64,000 bases of DNA from Rhabditoides inermis (taxonomy: Eukaryota > Nematoda > Chromadorea > Rhabditida > Rhabditidae), in the NCBI GenBank assembly GCA_963966185.1, contig CAWZYM010000173.1:293501-357500 (forward strand). Reading direction: 5' to 3'. Below are positions 47,501 to 58,556 of this stretch, in pieces (the stretch's first letter is position 1; every line of letters starts with the position of its first letter). The notes under the pieces are model-generated. The model saw only the letters and a program-made list of their open reading frames with translations, ran no database searches and was not told the origin of the DNA. The translations under genes were made by a program, and so were the position numbers.

Positions 47501-50363
47501 TATCACTAACTAGGTAACTGGTGAAGGAGAATTGTATCCACCAACTCAGTTGTACACTTATGTGTGGCAAGAAACGTAATTTGAAACTGAAGTAGGGTTC
47601 AATTAATAGACGTTCTTTTGTCGAAGGATCCATAAAACCATAAGCATAAATAAGAGTCTCTGAACGTGTTTTGCCAAACAGTGATTTCCAAGTGGTGTGG
47701 TTAGGCTGCGATTAAAAATGGTGAATGTTATGTTTTCACTCAACGATTATGCTGCAATTTCATTGAAGTCACCAACTCAGTCCTACATTTATGTGACATT
47801 TGAAACGTAATACAAAAGGGTGAAGAAGATCGGTTTACCGTGCCCTTCCAAAGTGCGCTCTGGGTGATTCCTCGTTGTGTCGAAGAATTGAATCGAATAT
47901 GACGAGGGCAGAAGCATAGTCGTGCTGAAAAAACTACTACTACAGTAGTACTACAGTCCAGGGAATATTTAGTTCCGCAACCACTCCCGCATTTGAAAAT
48001 TCCGCGCCGACGAAACTTCGAATTTGAATCTGATCGCATGCTCTCGCATGTCTATCGATTTCCGCCGTCTCACTCGTTCACTCTTGCGCTCTACAATGGC
48101 GGCAACTGGTTTGCCCACCCACTGTATGTGCACTTGGATGTGTGATTGCATTCTTGGTCTTGCAAACAAAACAGTTAAAAATTAACCTTTTTCTTTCCCC
48201 ATAAAATTGTTTAAAAACAAGACTGCAACCATTAACATTAAAACAAAAAAAAACACGCAAAAACAAATGCAAAAGGCGCAAGCAACACGGAGTGCGTGTT
48301 AAGAAATCGCAAAGCCAGAGGACGAAAAACAGTTTATTAGACGCTCTCTCTCTCACACACATGCAACACAATAAGGACGAAGGACACTAAACAAGAGAGG
48401 CCACACTACCCGTACACCAATCTACTCACGGACCACCAGGCCTAAGGGGAACTACTCCTCCTCGTCTTCATCGTCATAGTCGTCCTCGCAGGAGGGCCGG
48501 GTCCGTGGTGCCTTCCAGCCCGAGTGTATCTTTCTGCTTCTTCTCCTCACCTTCTCCACCAGTGCATCTGCTCTGTCCAGCTCCTCTCGATGCTTCATAT
48601 CGTCCCTGTTTGTGATGGCGCGTCGCTTGTACGCCTCCCGACCAGACGAGCTGAAACCAGGGGACCGTACGTTTCAAGTGGGAAATATGAACAATACAAA
48701 CCTTGAGGCACTAATCTTAGCTATTTAACGATTTCATAACCCATTCTGCCGCTGTACCCTTATCTGTCTGAATTCGCAACAGAACCTTTCGTTTAGGTAT
48801 ATGGAATGTGAAATTTGTGATGGAAGATGGTGCAACCCTATGCGACCCTATGCATACTCACATGTACTTTTTGACAGCGACGAGTTCCAGTGCGGGCTGC
48901 TCGTCTGTCTCCTCCTCTTCTGACTGGTCGTCTCCGCCCTCTTCATCGTCGTCGTCGTCGTCGTCGTCTTCCATGTCCTGCAGCTCCGACTCCGAGTAGA
49001 CGTGGTACCTGAATACGTGGAAGTCAAATCAGTGCGAGAGAGAGAGAGAGGGAGAAAGAGAGAGGGAGGGAGGGAGGAATCTCACCTCTTACTGCTTGCG
49101 GAGTCTCTCTTTTGCTTCAGCAGTGATTTCCGTGGCTCGGCCGCGTATGCGGGCGGACAGTTCTTGCGCTGCAAGAAACAAGTATAGCCACATAACACTA
49201 GTTACGTTTCACGAATCAAATATATTGAAAAGATATTTTTCTTGTTAATATAACTCCTAGTCTCAGTCGAAACCTTCGCACCTTGCACTCTCTCTCAGCC
49301 GCAGCGTTCCTCCCGGGACTGGGCTGTCGGGGCCTCTTCCGACGGTGCTTCCGCGGTACCAACTCCTCCTCCTCCTCCTCTTTCTCGTCGTCATCGTCAT
49401 CTTTGTTCTCATCCTTCTCATCCTTCTTCTCGTCGTCGTCGTCGTCATCCTAAACAACCTTTTTACGTCAACAACACAAAAGAGTAAGTGCAAGTGATTT
49501 GATAGTGCAACCACTCACATCTTTATCATCCTCCTTCGACTCCTCCTTCTTCTCGTCCTCATCGTCATCATCGTCGTCGTCATCATTCTGAATACGGATA
49601 GATGACGTTCCAGATGACGTTCCCACCTTTTTCTCCTCCTCTTCGTCGTCATCATCATCGTCGTCCTTCTTCTCCTCAGATTCCTTCGTCTCCTCTTTCT
49701 CCTCCTCCTCCTCCTCTTCCTCTTGCACCATCTGACGTCTTCTGCCGCGCTTCGGCCGCCGCTGTTGCTGCACCTTCAGGGAAGAGTGTGAATGAATGAA
49801 ATTAGTGGAAGTAAGTGAATAGTGGAGAAATTAGAAAAGAAGAAAGAAGTAGACGAACCTTGACTTCGACAACCTCTTCCTCTTCTTCATCATTATCCTC
49901 ATCGTCGTCATCGTCGTCAGCCTTTTCCTCTTCCTTCTCCTTCTGAAACCCAGTCAAACTCAGTCTCTCTCTCTTTCTCTCTCTCTCTCTCTCCTCTCTC
50001 TCCCTCTCTCTTTCTCTCTCTCTCCCCACCTCCTCCTGCTGCTTCCTTCTCCTCTCCCTCTCCATTCTCTTCCGGTCCTTCTTACTGATCGCCGGACGCG
50101 AATCCTCCTGAATGAAATACGCTCGTCTCATGAATTGAATACGTTTCACAGAACAGATAAACCACAATTAGTCTTTTTGTACAATTAATCTGCCGAGAAC
50201 TATTTTTTTAGAATACAAAATTTGGTAGACAATGACATCCACTTCAAAATGTTTTCTATCCCCCACCTGCTCCTCTTGCTCCTCTGCCTCTGTGTGCTGT
50301 CTCTGGACGGTCGATGCCACCTTCTTCATCTGACGCGCCACCTGCAAGAGGGAGAGTCGTTTT

Positions 50364-50405
<42 letters not shown>

Positions 50406-51393
50406 TCTCTCGTCAATATTGTGGAATAACTGTTTAGCTCACTTCTCTCTCAGAGAGCTAAAAGAATTTGAGAAAAGGAAGAGAGTGCTTTATATGATGT
50501 GCTAATCTCTCACCTGTCCTATCTTGTTCTCTATCTTCTGTCGCAGTCCCGCGAACAGTCTCTGCTCCATTGAATCCTCATCCGGATCCGGCTCCTCGTC
50601 GTCCGCTGCAATCAATAACTGACTTATCGATTTATTGATTATCGATCGCTTTCAGACAACAACGGGGAAACATAGGGATACACTACACATCTCTCACCAC
50701 GCCTGTTTTTCTTGCCAGCTGAAAGATTGGTTCACTTTACAAGATAAAAAGTTTTGTGTATAAAAAACAGTGATTGAACTTTAATAAGTATTGATTAATC
50801 GGTGAACGCACCAGTCCTCTGCATTGTGTTGTGCTGTCTTGTCTCATGGTGCGCATGCTCTTGTGGTCGATTGTTCACTGCCGACGGAGTCGTGTCCTAG
50901 AGATAAGGATTGTTTAGTATGTGATTTAATAGTCTCTTTCATTTGAGTTTTGGAGAAGATATTGGATTTTGTGTCTGTGAAACGTATCAATAATTATGTT
51001 CTTGCAATCGTGATGATGACCTATTGGCTACGCTTATGGTGAAAGTGTTGACTATTACTCTACCGGTGTGCACCTTCGATTACCACTACTATACTAATCG
51101 GAACATAAATAGGCGTGAAACGTATGTGGAAAAGAATGAGTTTTTGATAATTGGAAATCCTCTCACCTTTATAGTCCTTTTCATTTGCTCGGCCACCTCA
51201 TCCACGTCATCTGCCATGTCAGAATCCAAGTCAACGTCGCCGTCGCCGTCAAAGTCTGCAAGAATGTGAATGAGGATGGTAGATTATGGTATCATTTCAG
51301 ATTCTCAGGGAGGCAGGGAGGGAGAGAGAGTGAGAGGGAAAGAGAGAGGGATAAAAAGAGAGAGAGAGGCAGAGAGGAATAAAGCGAGAGAGA

Positions 51394-51453
<60 letters not shown>

Positions 51454-52026
51454 ACTGACCGACAGCCATTTCTGCGAGTTCCTTGGCGGAGAAGACAGTG
51501 TACAGGCTGCTGCACAGGAACATGAACACAAGAAGCACCGCCCACGTCCTCGTACCGCCCTGCAAACAACGAGTGACGTCATGTCACAGATGACGTCACG
51601 ATGACAGATGACGTCATCGTGCATATAGCAGGATGCGGTCATATTGTAATTAGGCCTAAATAACATTAGAGTTCAAGCAGGATTTTTCAATTGCTTACTT
51701 TGATATGTGCACACATATGTCTTGAAACGTATTCAATCATAGCGGTTTGCCAAATGCCAAACAGAGACACTGCACATAACACTAATGGTTTGAAACTGTA
51801 ATTTTTTATTTCAAAGTTAGAAGCTGCAATAAATTGTCTCGTGAAATGAGGGAATGCATGTATAACAGCAGTAAAACGTATGAGTATGATCCCCACTGCA
51901 CATAAAATACTGCTACCAACCATTTCGGAAACTGGGTGCTGAACAAAACTAGAAAGTATCCAGTCCCCGGCGTACCTTGCTCATACTGTAGTCTACCCTC
52001 GGAATGGGTGCGAGTGCGACTGCCAT
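41439..52026 (-). CDS. asph: aspartyl/asparaginyl beta-hydroxylase (ASPH)
   Basis: 2-oxoglutarate/Fe(II) dioxygenase that hydroxylates Asp/Asn in EGF-like domains in the ER lumen. Type II membrane start: MAVALAPIPRVDYSMSKGG, then TWAVLLVFMFLCSSLYTVF. A Ca-binding-like acidic DFDGDGDVDLDSD follows, then a very long Glu/Asp/Lys region (51,000-48,800). TPR-like repeats are ADALVEK/HDYASALVIFDSIL, LIDRFPEEKKLQTEFALTF, DARKVLQNALDVDPNDAHA and FYYHLGDGLMQLGRTAEAY. The catalytic domain has RPWWSVEQTG, a motif VLPHCGPTN (first iron His), KFIIYDDSFDHE (second His), and YRLVLSIDLWHPE (2OG-binding Arg). All expected catalytic residues are present. The C terminus may use a GC-AG intron to end VDPRQRDDRDDD at 41,439, or stop at 41,498. 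The intron between the TPR exons at about 46,990 and 44,650 holds a Mutator-like element. Confidence 0.9.
42811..44092 (+). repeat. CT/GA microsatellites in ASPH introns
   Basis: CT tract 42,811-42,957, GA tract about 43,559-43,605 and CT tract 43,975-44,092, each near an exon edge. Other such tracts in this gene are at 44,468-44,513, 49,035-49,078, 49,970-50,028, 50,370-50,398 and 51,308-51,450. Open frames within them are artefacts. Confidence 0.9.
45049..46851. mobile_element. non-autonomous Mutator-like DNA element with 9-bp target duplication
   Basis: CAAGATATT flanks the element exactly at 45,049-45,057 and 46,843-46,851. Terminal inverted repeats of about 240 bp (45,058-45,297 and 46,600-46,842) start GGATGTAGGACGTTCCCTCC and contain sub-repeats like CCATGAACGATTCCTCCAC. 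The 1.8 kb interior encodes no transposase and carries a nested tRNA-related repeat. Long inverted ends plus a 9-bp duplication fit Mutator-like elements. Confidence 0.85.
46080..46380 (+). mobile_element. dispersed tRNA-related repeat, copy 2 (nested)
   Basis: Same element as 29,690-30,020, opposite orientation, inserted inside the Mutator-like element. Retains GACCACGTGGCGTA and GGTTCGAAT box-like motifs and the tail TCTCTCGTGAAAAGAGT. Confidence 0.7.
48333..48550 (-). other. alternative 3' end of ASPH: junctate-like short isoform
   Basis: At the donor after ADALVEK (intron begins at 48,550 on minus) the frame stays open without splicing: about 32 further codons ending EDDYDDEDEEE, with stop at 48,452-48,454. 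AATAAA follows at 48,333-48,338, about 115 bp after the stop. Use of this end would give a protein with the membrane anchor and acidic luminal region but no TPR or hydroxylase domain. In mammals the ASPH locus makes junctin, junctate and humbug in the same way. Confidence 0.6.
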
Positions 52027-52150
52027 AGGATGAGCCCCGCCACCGCAGACTGAAATGGAAAGGAGGGGATTAGATTGTAGTATACAACTACCCTGAAAAG
52101 TTGGAATTGGTCACAACGCTTTCTTCCTCTCTCGCCTCAATGTCAGCGCC

Positions 52151-53066
52151 TCAGACATATCGCATGTCATAGTCTCTTTCAGTGATCACAGCTCGGACAG
52201 GAATATGAACGCTCTGTCCACTGTCAGATCGTTGTTCATCTACATCAGAACGCAATTAAAAAAAACTTCAGAGGAATAGTGACGTTGTAGTTTCTTACGA
52301 AACTACATGAACAAGCATGTCTCACCAGGACACATCCACGTCTGTCCCGGACAGGCCCTCCTTGCCCTGGGAGTCCCTCCAGTGGCGAGTCTCACCCCGG
52401 CCGCCACCTTCGCATGCGAGTCTGCCATGGAGGCGTGCTGCATTCGCAGCGCCGCCGCCGCCGCTTCAGCCGTCTCCGCCGAACGACAGAAGAAGTCCGT
52501 CGCGGCTTCGAAGTCGGCTCGCATCAGTGGAGTGAGTGAGGCATTGCTCCGTTCGCTATCGATATCTGATCTCGAGCGCTGCGCAAATACGCAAAGTCTT
52601 TGCAACGCCGACGCGTGTTTTGAAGAGTCGAGTGAGTGGGTCGGCGGAAAAACGATGTCTGATGGATGTCGCGTACCATGTGTACGTTTCACTTACGCTA
52701 GTTGAACGTCTTATCGGTTTATGAAGCAATTAGTTAGTGATCTGAATCGCATTACCATTCCCACTACGTTTCACTGGTTCTACCTAAATTGCGAGAGAAG
52801 TTTAGCGCATAATAGACGAGCTGCTGTGCTTACATTCAGTAAACCACCCTCCAAACACCCGAAGTATCAACATTCAACTCACAGTATCCCCACAGCCCTT
52901 GTCCGTCTGGCAGGAGCAGTCTGTCCTGGCTGTAGTCGATGCTGGCGTTTCTCTCCCCGATGTAGTAGTGCCTGGTCGCCGTCACTGCCACCTCCGCACT
53001 CTGCGGCGGCACGTAGCCGGTGATCGTTGTCTTGCGAGACAGGGTCGCCTTGCGACGCATAGACAT
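52151..53066 (-). CDS. unrecognised three-exon protein, 170 residues
   Basis: Exons on minus 52,883-53,066, 52,326-52,565 and 52,151-52,239 join in phase. The start is MSMRRKATLSRKTTITGYVP, Ser/Arg/Lys-rich. A middle stretch (VTATRHYYIGERNASIDYSQ, LLLPDGQGLWGYY) is followed by an Ala-rich helix (DFEAATDFFCRSAETAEAAA, ALRMQHASMADSHAKVAAGV), and the C terminus is SVHIPVRAVITERDYDMRYV. No signal peptide or membrane span. I do not recognise the family. It lies just upstream of ASPH on the same strand, with stop and next start only about 125 bp apart, so it could be co-transcribed as in nematode operons; that is inference. Confidence 0.55.
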
Positions 53067-54273
53067 GGTGAGTCTTATGCAAGTCCTTGCCGAGTTTCAG
53101 TCATAGTTCGACAGCAATATGTGGCAGTAGTGAAGAATAGAATGGCTGCGGCGACTCAAGACGACGGCAGCTGTGTTGTTGATGGTTATAGCGCAGTGAG
53201 TGTGGATGAGTGAGAGGATCGATCGCTCACTCATTCACTCACTCTCGAGACAGAGGTGCGAAACACTTATCCCCTATCACTTATCAAAGTCCCGACTGAT
53301 CATCAGGTGTTATGATGTTTTCATATAATATGCATTGCCTTCGAGTTTCTCGCATTTGCCAACGCAGTGAGTCTCTCGGCGAGAGAGTGTGGACAAGCAA
53401 GAGGGAGCAGAGAAGCACACACTCTCTCGAGTTTACACGGAGATCTCTCAAAGCCTCTTTCGCTGGCGCAATCGATATGTGGAAATCAGGTGATCAAAAC
53501 ACCCTTGAAACGTATAACTAATTTAAAATACGTTTCAAATGACATCATAACATTCATGGTAAAAACGTTTCATACGCATGAGACAAAATAAATTGTAGAC
53601 GTACGTACCAGAAGATCGTGCGTACGAGTGGCTCCTCGTGAATCGTCGCGGCATCGTTGGTTCGTACAGTACGGGAGTACCGTAGTTGTGGAATCTCGCC
53701 ATTTATATGTCGCTCTATGCTGGAGAGTCTAGAGCGCAAACCTTCTGTAGCGACAGAATAGCACGGGGGCGAGATTCGAATACTAACTAGGGTGTCAAAC
53801 AGACAATATTCGGAAGTTGAAGGATCACCAGACTTTTCACGGGAGGCGATAGGATGGATTTGATCGACTTTTTGCACGAGATTTCGAGGGCGCCGAGACT
53901 TTTGACATTGGGAAAATCGTGCAAACAAGCAAATAGACTGACGCAAAAACGGCGAGAGCCGAGACGTGAGAAAAAGACAGCGAGGAGATCTCATATATTC
54001 ACAATCAATCACAACTATCATTATCTCAATCATAATTTTGATTAATGTTTGCACTTGATTCGAACTTGATCAAAGCGAGGGAACAAAAAGACAAATAGAA
54101 AAAGACACCGGAAATATGAGTTCTAAAGAGAGACGCAAGAGAAAGCGGAGCTATGTCAAAAGCTTAAAAGTGGTCCGATCGGAGAATGGTGTGCAGGAAA
54201 GAGGGTGTTTTCGAGTGAATAGGGTACGGATCACTTGAGAGCCACTGTGCTTGTTCACTGTCCATCGTTTCTC

Positions 54274-54317
<44 letters not shown>

Positions 54318-54951
54318 AGCAGCTTCGCAAAGTACTCTCACATGTATTGTAATGTATAATAAAATATGTACTCACTGCTGGATCCCTGCTTCTTCAGTGG
54401 TGGTCTCGCTCCAGTGTTGAAGTTCATTTTTATGTGGTGAGATTATGACTGAAAAAACGTTATGACTCGAATAAAATGTGTAAAACTTACATTAAAAATG
54501 CAAAAATACAAGCGTGTTCAAAAGCGTAGGGTCGAATAATATGGAGTTAGTTGTTTCCTTGCTATGCCAGTCCGGCACACGCCGGATGTGAACTGGGGTG
54601 AGTGAAATCGGGAAGATGCCCTCGGGGCACGCCTGTCTGCGCTCTCTCCCCTCGCAGCACTCTCTCAGCCGAGGGAGTGTCTGCCGCTCCGCGATGCGCA
54701 CGCTTTCTCGACGCGCTCTCTCCTCTCGCTCGCTGGTTTCGTCTAGCCGCTGCCGGCTTCGCTCTGTAATGCAAAACTCTTTTCTTTTTTATGAATGGGA
54801 TATGCGATCAATCGATAATGGCCCGAGGGCATGGAAGATTTATGAGCGGAATAGAGAGGAGAGGAAGGGTTTTATGAACCCTTAGCAACACATCTGCGGA
54901 AATCACATAAAAGCGAAGAGAAAAATAACAACGTGCACGTCTGATGAATGG

Positions 54952-54996
<45 letters not shown>

Positions 54997-56564
54997 AGAA
55001 GGAGGAAACAACAGGGAGGAAGTTGGTTTCAGATTGAGGCGTACACACATTTCACTCTCAAATGATCAGATCGATGCCCACGTTTCACCTCTGCACCGCC
55101 GTGGCTGCATCTCTCTCTCACCCTCTCTCCCTCTCTCCCTCTCTCTCCCCCCTCTCCCCCCTCTCTCTCGTGGCAAGGAAGGGAGCGCCCCTGAGGCATT
55201 ACAACCGGGGTGACACAACGGCAGGCTGTTTGCGAGGATACACCTCACTGTGACATGTCAGTGGTATTAAGAAACAACAAGAGAACAAAGTTGCATTCAC
55301 TATAGACCATCCCCTTTCATAGTGCGGCAGGCTCGTTAGACATACGAGAATTTCATGCAATTTTGGGTCAATCCCGTGTGTTTGTGCGACAGAAAAATGA
55401 CAGACATCGAAAAATAGAGCACTAGAGATCTCTAGGCATTCTATTTCTATCTGAGCATCTTCTCCAGAAGGGCGCTGTGCGATAAGTTGAAATGTGAAGC
55501 AACCGTATAAAGCAGCCCGTATACCGAATAAAGCAAGATAGCTTATTTTTATTTCCACTATTACATTTTTCAGGCATCAGATATGGCATATGCACTTGCA
55601 AACGTTGTCAAAAATTAGTTGAGAAAAGATGGGATTCTTGGGTTGCGACAACGTCAACAGAGAAAGATGGGTTGGGTAGCGTTGGGCATAATTATCGTTT
55701 CATAAATTCATGATAAACATTGTAGTTTCAATCGTGTACAACACTCAATCTCAAAACAGTACATTGTTTATGAAATGTGCTGTAACTTATGTGAGTTTAT
55801 TGAAACGTAACACAATTAAAGTAGAGAAAAGGGTGATATAAAGGAATGTATAGGGTATCCCCCATTTTCACGGTACGCGAATTATCGGCGATCGGCCAGA
55901 CATGGGCGAAATGACGAGCTTTTTATGCAAATTGGAGAAATTTCGAGGTTTTACACCGAAAACACGGCAAAAATGAAAGAAATCGAAAAATCGAAAACTA
56001 GAGTTGTGTGCAGACGCTATCAAAGAACATTCTCCTTTAAACTGGGTTCTGTAGCATGGGTTTGAAGTGAGTTATTAAGTTTTCTAGATTTCACCTATTG
56101 AATAGCCTCAAAAACGTGGTTATCGATTGATAACAAGAAAACTAGATCAAAATTCAAAAATCGAAATCTATACTTCTATTGGAACTGTGGATTCACACCA
56201 CATATCTAAAAATTGGAAAAATTCATCAACTCCGGAAAGAGTTATTAGCTCTGGAAGGTGAAGAACTTTGCTTCATTAGAATTGCAAATCACCTTCATTT
56301 TCCTAAAATCAGACCGCAAAGCGCGCGATTCGCGCGGTCGAATGGTCTTGCGCGAGCCGATAGCGCGGCTAAATGCGATGACATGATGTCTGGAAAATAT
56401 GCGGCGAGATGGCTGCCGTACCGTGAACCGGGGGGATACCCTATAGGAAAAAACAAATAGATTCTCACAGTCGAGTAGTGAACGTGCATCTGCACGACTG
56501 TGGCGGCATTTCAATACTGCTCTCATTACCCTTTCCTCATTTGCACTTTCCTCCCCTCCTTTGC
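53067..56564. other. intergenic region, 3.5 kb
   Basis: Holds CT/GA tracts (54,278-54,312, 54,958-54,992, 55,110-55,170) and a TA-flanked MITE (55,851-56,443). A lone exon-like stretch on minus ends at 54,424 (MNFNTGARPPLKKQGSS, followed by a GTGAGT donor), but I could not find its partner exons. No other supported gene. Confidence 0.45.
55849..56445. mobile_element. TA-flanked MITE, about 590 bp
   Basis: Inverted ends TAGGGTATCCCCC (from 55,851) and GGGGGATACCCTA (to 56,443), with TA on both sides; similarity continues inward through TTCACGGTACGG. No coding capacity. A partial relative of its left end lies at about 20,903-20,998. Tc1/mariner-type target preference is likely. Confidence 0.75.
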
Positions 56565-56690
56565 ATGCGCCTTCCACTCGACCCTCCCTCGCCAGAAGGA
56601 CAGCCAGTCACTCTGTCTCCCACCAGCCACACCAGCATGTCCCTCTCTGTCCTGTCCCACAATAGCGAGAGGGGCGCCAAGCAGGTCCCT

Positions 56691-56757
<67 letters not shown>

Positions 56758-56804
56758 CCTCCCTCCCTCTCTCTCTCCCTCTCCTTCTCACCCCCTCTCT
56801 CCCC

Positions 56805-56853
<49 letters not shown>

Positions 56854-57901
56854 GTCGCTCTGTCTCTCTCTCACCCTCTCCCTCTCTAGACCTACCTCAA
56901 CGTGAACGAGGTGATCAAGCAGTCTATCATCGACGTGGAACGCATTCTCCTCTCCCTCCCCCAGGCGGGCGACCGTATCGAGGTACGGTAGCTACCGTAT
57001 ACCTAGCTGCGCTGTTACCGTATACTTAACTATCTAACCGTCTTCAGACCGTGACGGCTGAGCAGGAGCAGCAGCGTCTCGAGGCGCAGCGTCGTCAGGT
57101 ATACTGTACACTACCGTACACCTATCTACCGTATGCCTAGACGCACAAGGACGAGGAGCGCCGGCAGCCGGCGAGTCAGCCGCGCTACTATGCCGACAGT
57201 GTGCACGGTGAGGGTAAACAAGTGAAGAAACAAGTAAACAAACAAGTAAACAAACAAACAAGTAAACAAACAAACAAATTAACATATTAACAAGTAAACA
57301 AACAAGTAAACAAACAGGTAAACAAACAAACAAACAAACAAGGAAACAAACAAACAAGTAAGTAAACAAGTAAACAAATAAACAAACAAATAAACAAATA
57401 AGTAAACAAGTAAACAAACAAGTAAACAAACAAGTGAACAAACAAACAAGTAAACAAACGAGTAAACAAATAAGTAAACAACTCGCAGATTCCTCTCTGT
57501 CGTCGTCTCGCTCGACTCGTTCTGTGGCCGCCGACACCCCTCGCCGCCCCAAGAAGAGCAGCAGCCGTCGCACGGCCGCTGCCGTCGAGCCCGAGAATGT
57601 TTGTTTACTTGTTTAGTGTTTGTTTACTTGTTTACTTGTTTACGTGTTTACGTGTTTGTTTATTTGTTTACGTTACAGGTGTCCGTCCGCTCTCTGAAGG
57701 ACTCTCGCGGTGTGATGGTTGACGTGCAGGTGCAGGTTCGCAAGCCGGAGACGGGCGAGCGCCGCAACATCGACATGCAGGTACGGTATAGGGTTACTGT
57801 AGGTTATCTGGGTTACTGTAAATACCGTATTCCAGATAGAGTGCCCCAACTTTGACCCGTCTCGCATTCGCGTCAACGGCAAGTGGCGCAACATTGTCTG
57901 A
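56565..57901 (+). CDS. unrecognised seven-exon protein, 202 residues
   Basis: Exons 56,565-56,684, 56,890-56,982, 57,048-57,098, 57,141-57,207, 57,489-57,598, 57,679-57,780 and 57,836-57,901 join in phase. Order: Pro/Ser-rich N terminus; a helix YLNVNEVIKQSIIDVERILL; a Gln/Arg/Glu-rich coiled-coil-like stretch (TAEQEQQRLEAQRRQ); a Ser/Arg-rich basic linker (SSSRSTRSVAADTPRRPKK); and a C-terminal beta-like segment VSVRSLKDSRGVMVDVQVQV ... IECPNFDPSRIRVNGKWRNI. No signal or membrane span. I do not know the family. Introns 4 and 5 carry complementary simple repeats, and the short introns repeat TACCGTA. Confidence 0.65.
56685..56889 (+). repeat. CT microsatellite filling an intron
   Basis: The whole first intron of the 56,565 gene is TCTCTC with CCCT interruptions, from donor to acceptor. 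It therefore also supplies the pyrimidine tract. Confidence 0.95.
57222..57485 (+). repeat. AAACAAGT-type simple repeat in intron 4
   Basis: About 260 bp of interleaved ACAA, ACAAGTAA units. The complementary sequence (TTGTTTACTTG units) fills intron 5 at 57,599-57,672, on the other side of exon 5. Confidence 0.95.
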
Positions 57902-58556
57902 ATACTCCGGTCCGCTCTGCTCCAAATGCCACTTACATGTCCCTTCACTTACAGTTCCCGCTAAAGAGAGTGCCTTTTATATCGTTGTAGCATTTTATTT
58001 CCGTGTGTGTGTCGTTTTGTTAGAATGACCCGAGATTGAGAGAACAAGTGTCGATAAAGAACTTTGCAACTGTGTTGATGGCTCTGTACCAAAACGAAAA
58101 AGGTGTTTGAAAATGGGGAATGTGTGAGTGTGAACATGAACATGTACTGTAAATAAGATTTCCGGCAAGTACTACTCTCTTTTTTGTGGTCAGGCTTATT
58201 GATTGCAGTGCTGCAGACGGGCGTCAGGCGGACGTTAGACTGCAGACATCCTGCAGACAACTCAGACAAGCTGAAGACAGAGAAGGCAGACAGACGTTGG
58301 ACAGACAGTCTCAGAAGTCAGACAGACAGCCAGATGTGTTCGTCACAGTAGTGTAGATGCACGTTCGCTGCTTTACGAGAATCGCTTTGTTCTTGGAACA
58401 TTCGTAATCTCACTATCACTGTTTCTGTACTCTCATGTTACGTTTCAATGTGCTCATATAACCAACAACACATTTCATTACCAATGTATTGTTTGTGCTG
58501 TACGAATTGTAACTATGATGTTTTCGTCCTTTTATGAAGAAATAGGTAATCAACAA
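57902..58556. other. convergent intergenic region with CAGAC-rich stretch
   Basis: 58,205-58,335 contains about a dozen CAGAC motifs (GCAGACA, CAGACAGACAG), a degenerate minisatellite. The rest is the shared 3' flank of convergent genes. Confidence 0.5.

Noticed and set aside
47969..48169. 66-codon basic open frame on minus
   Set aside because: Lies within the ASPH intron between 48,550 and 47,925, downstream of the short-isoform polyadenylation signal; no splice-site or domain support.
53554..54054. 166-codon open frame on minus
   Set aside because: No family resemblance, no splice context and crossed by intergenic-type sequence including TGAAACGTA motifs nearby.
57222..57485. CRISPR-like regular repeat
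   Set aside because: Units are 4-12 bp simple sequence without spacers, in a eukaryotic intron.
57034..57573. 179-codon Leu/Cys/Val-rich frame on minus that looks like a membrane protein
   Set aside because: It is the complement of the AAACAAGT simple repeat and of exons of the plus-strand gene.
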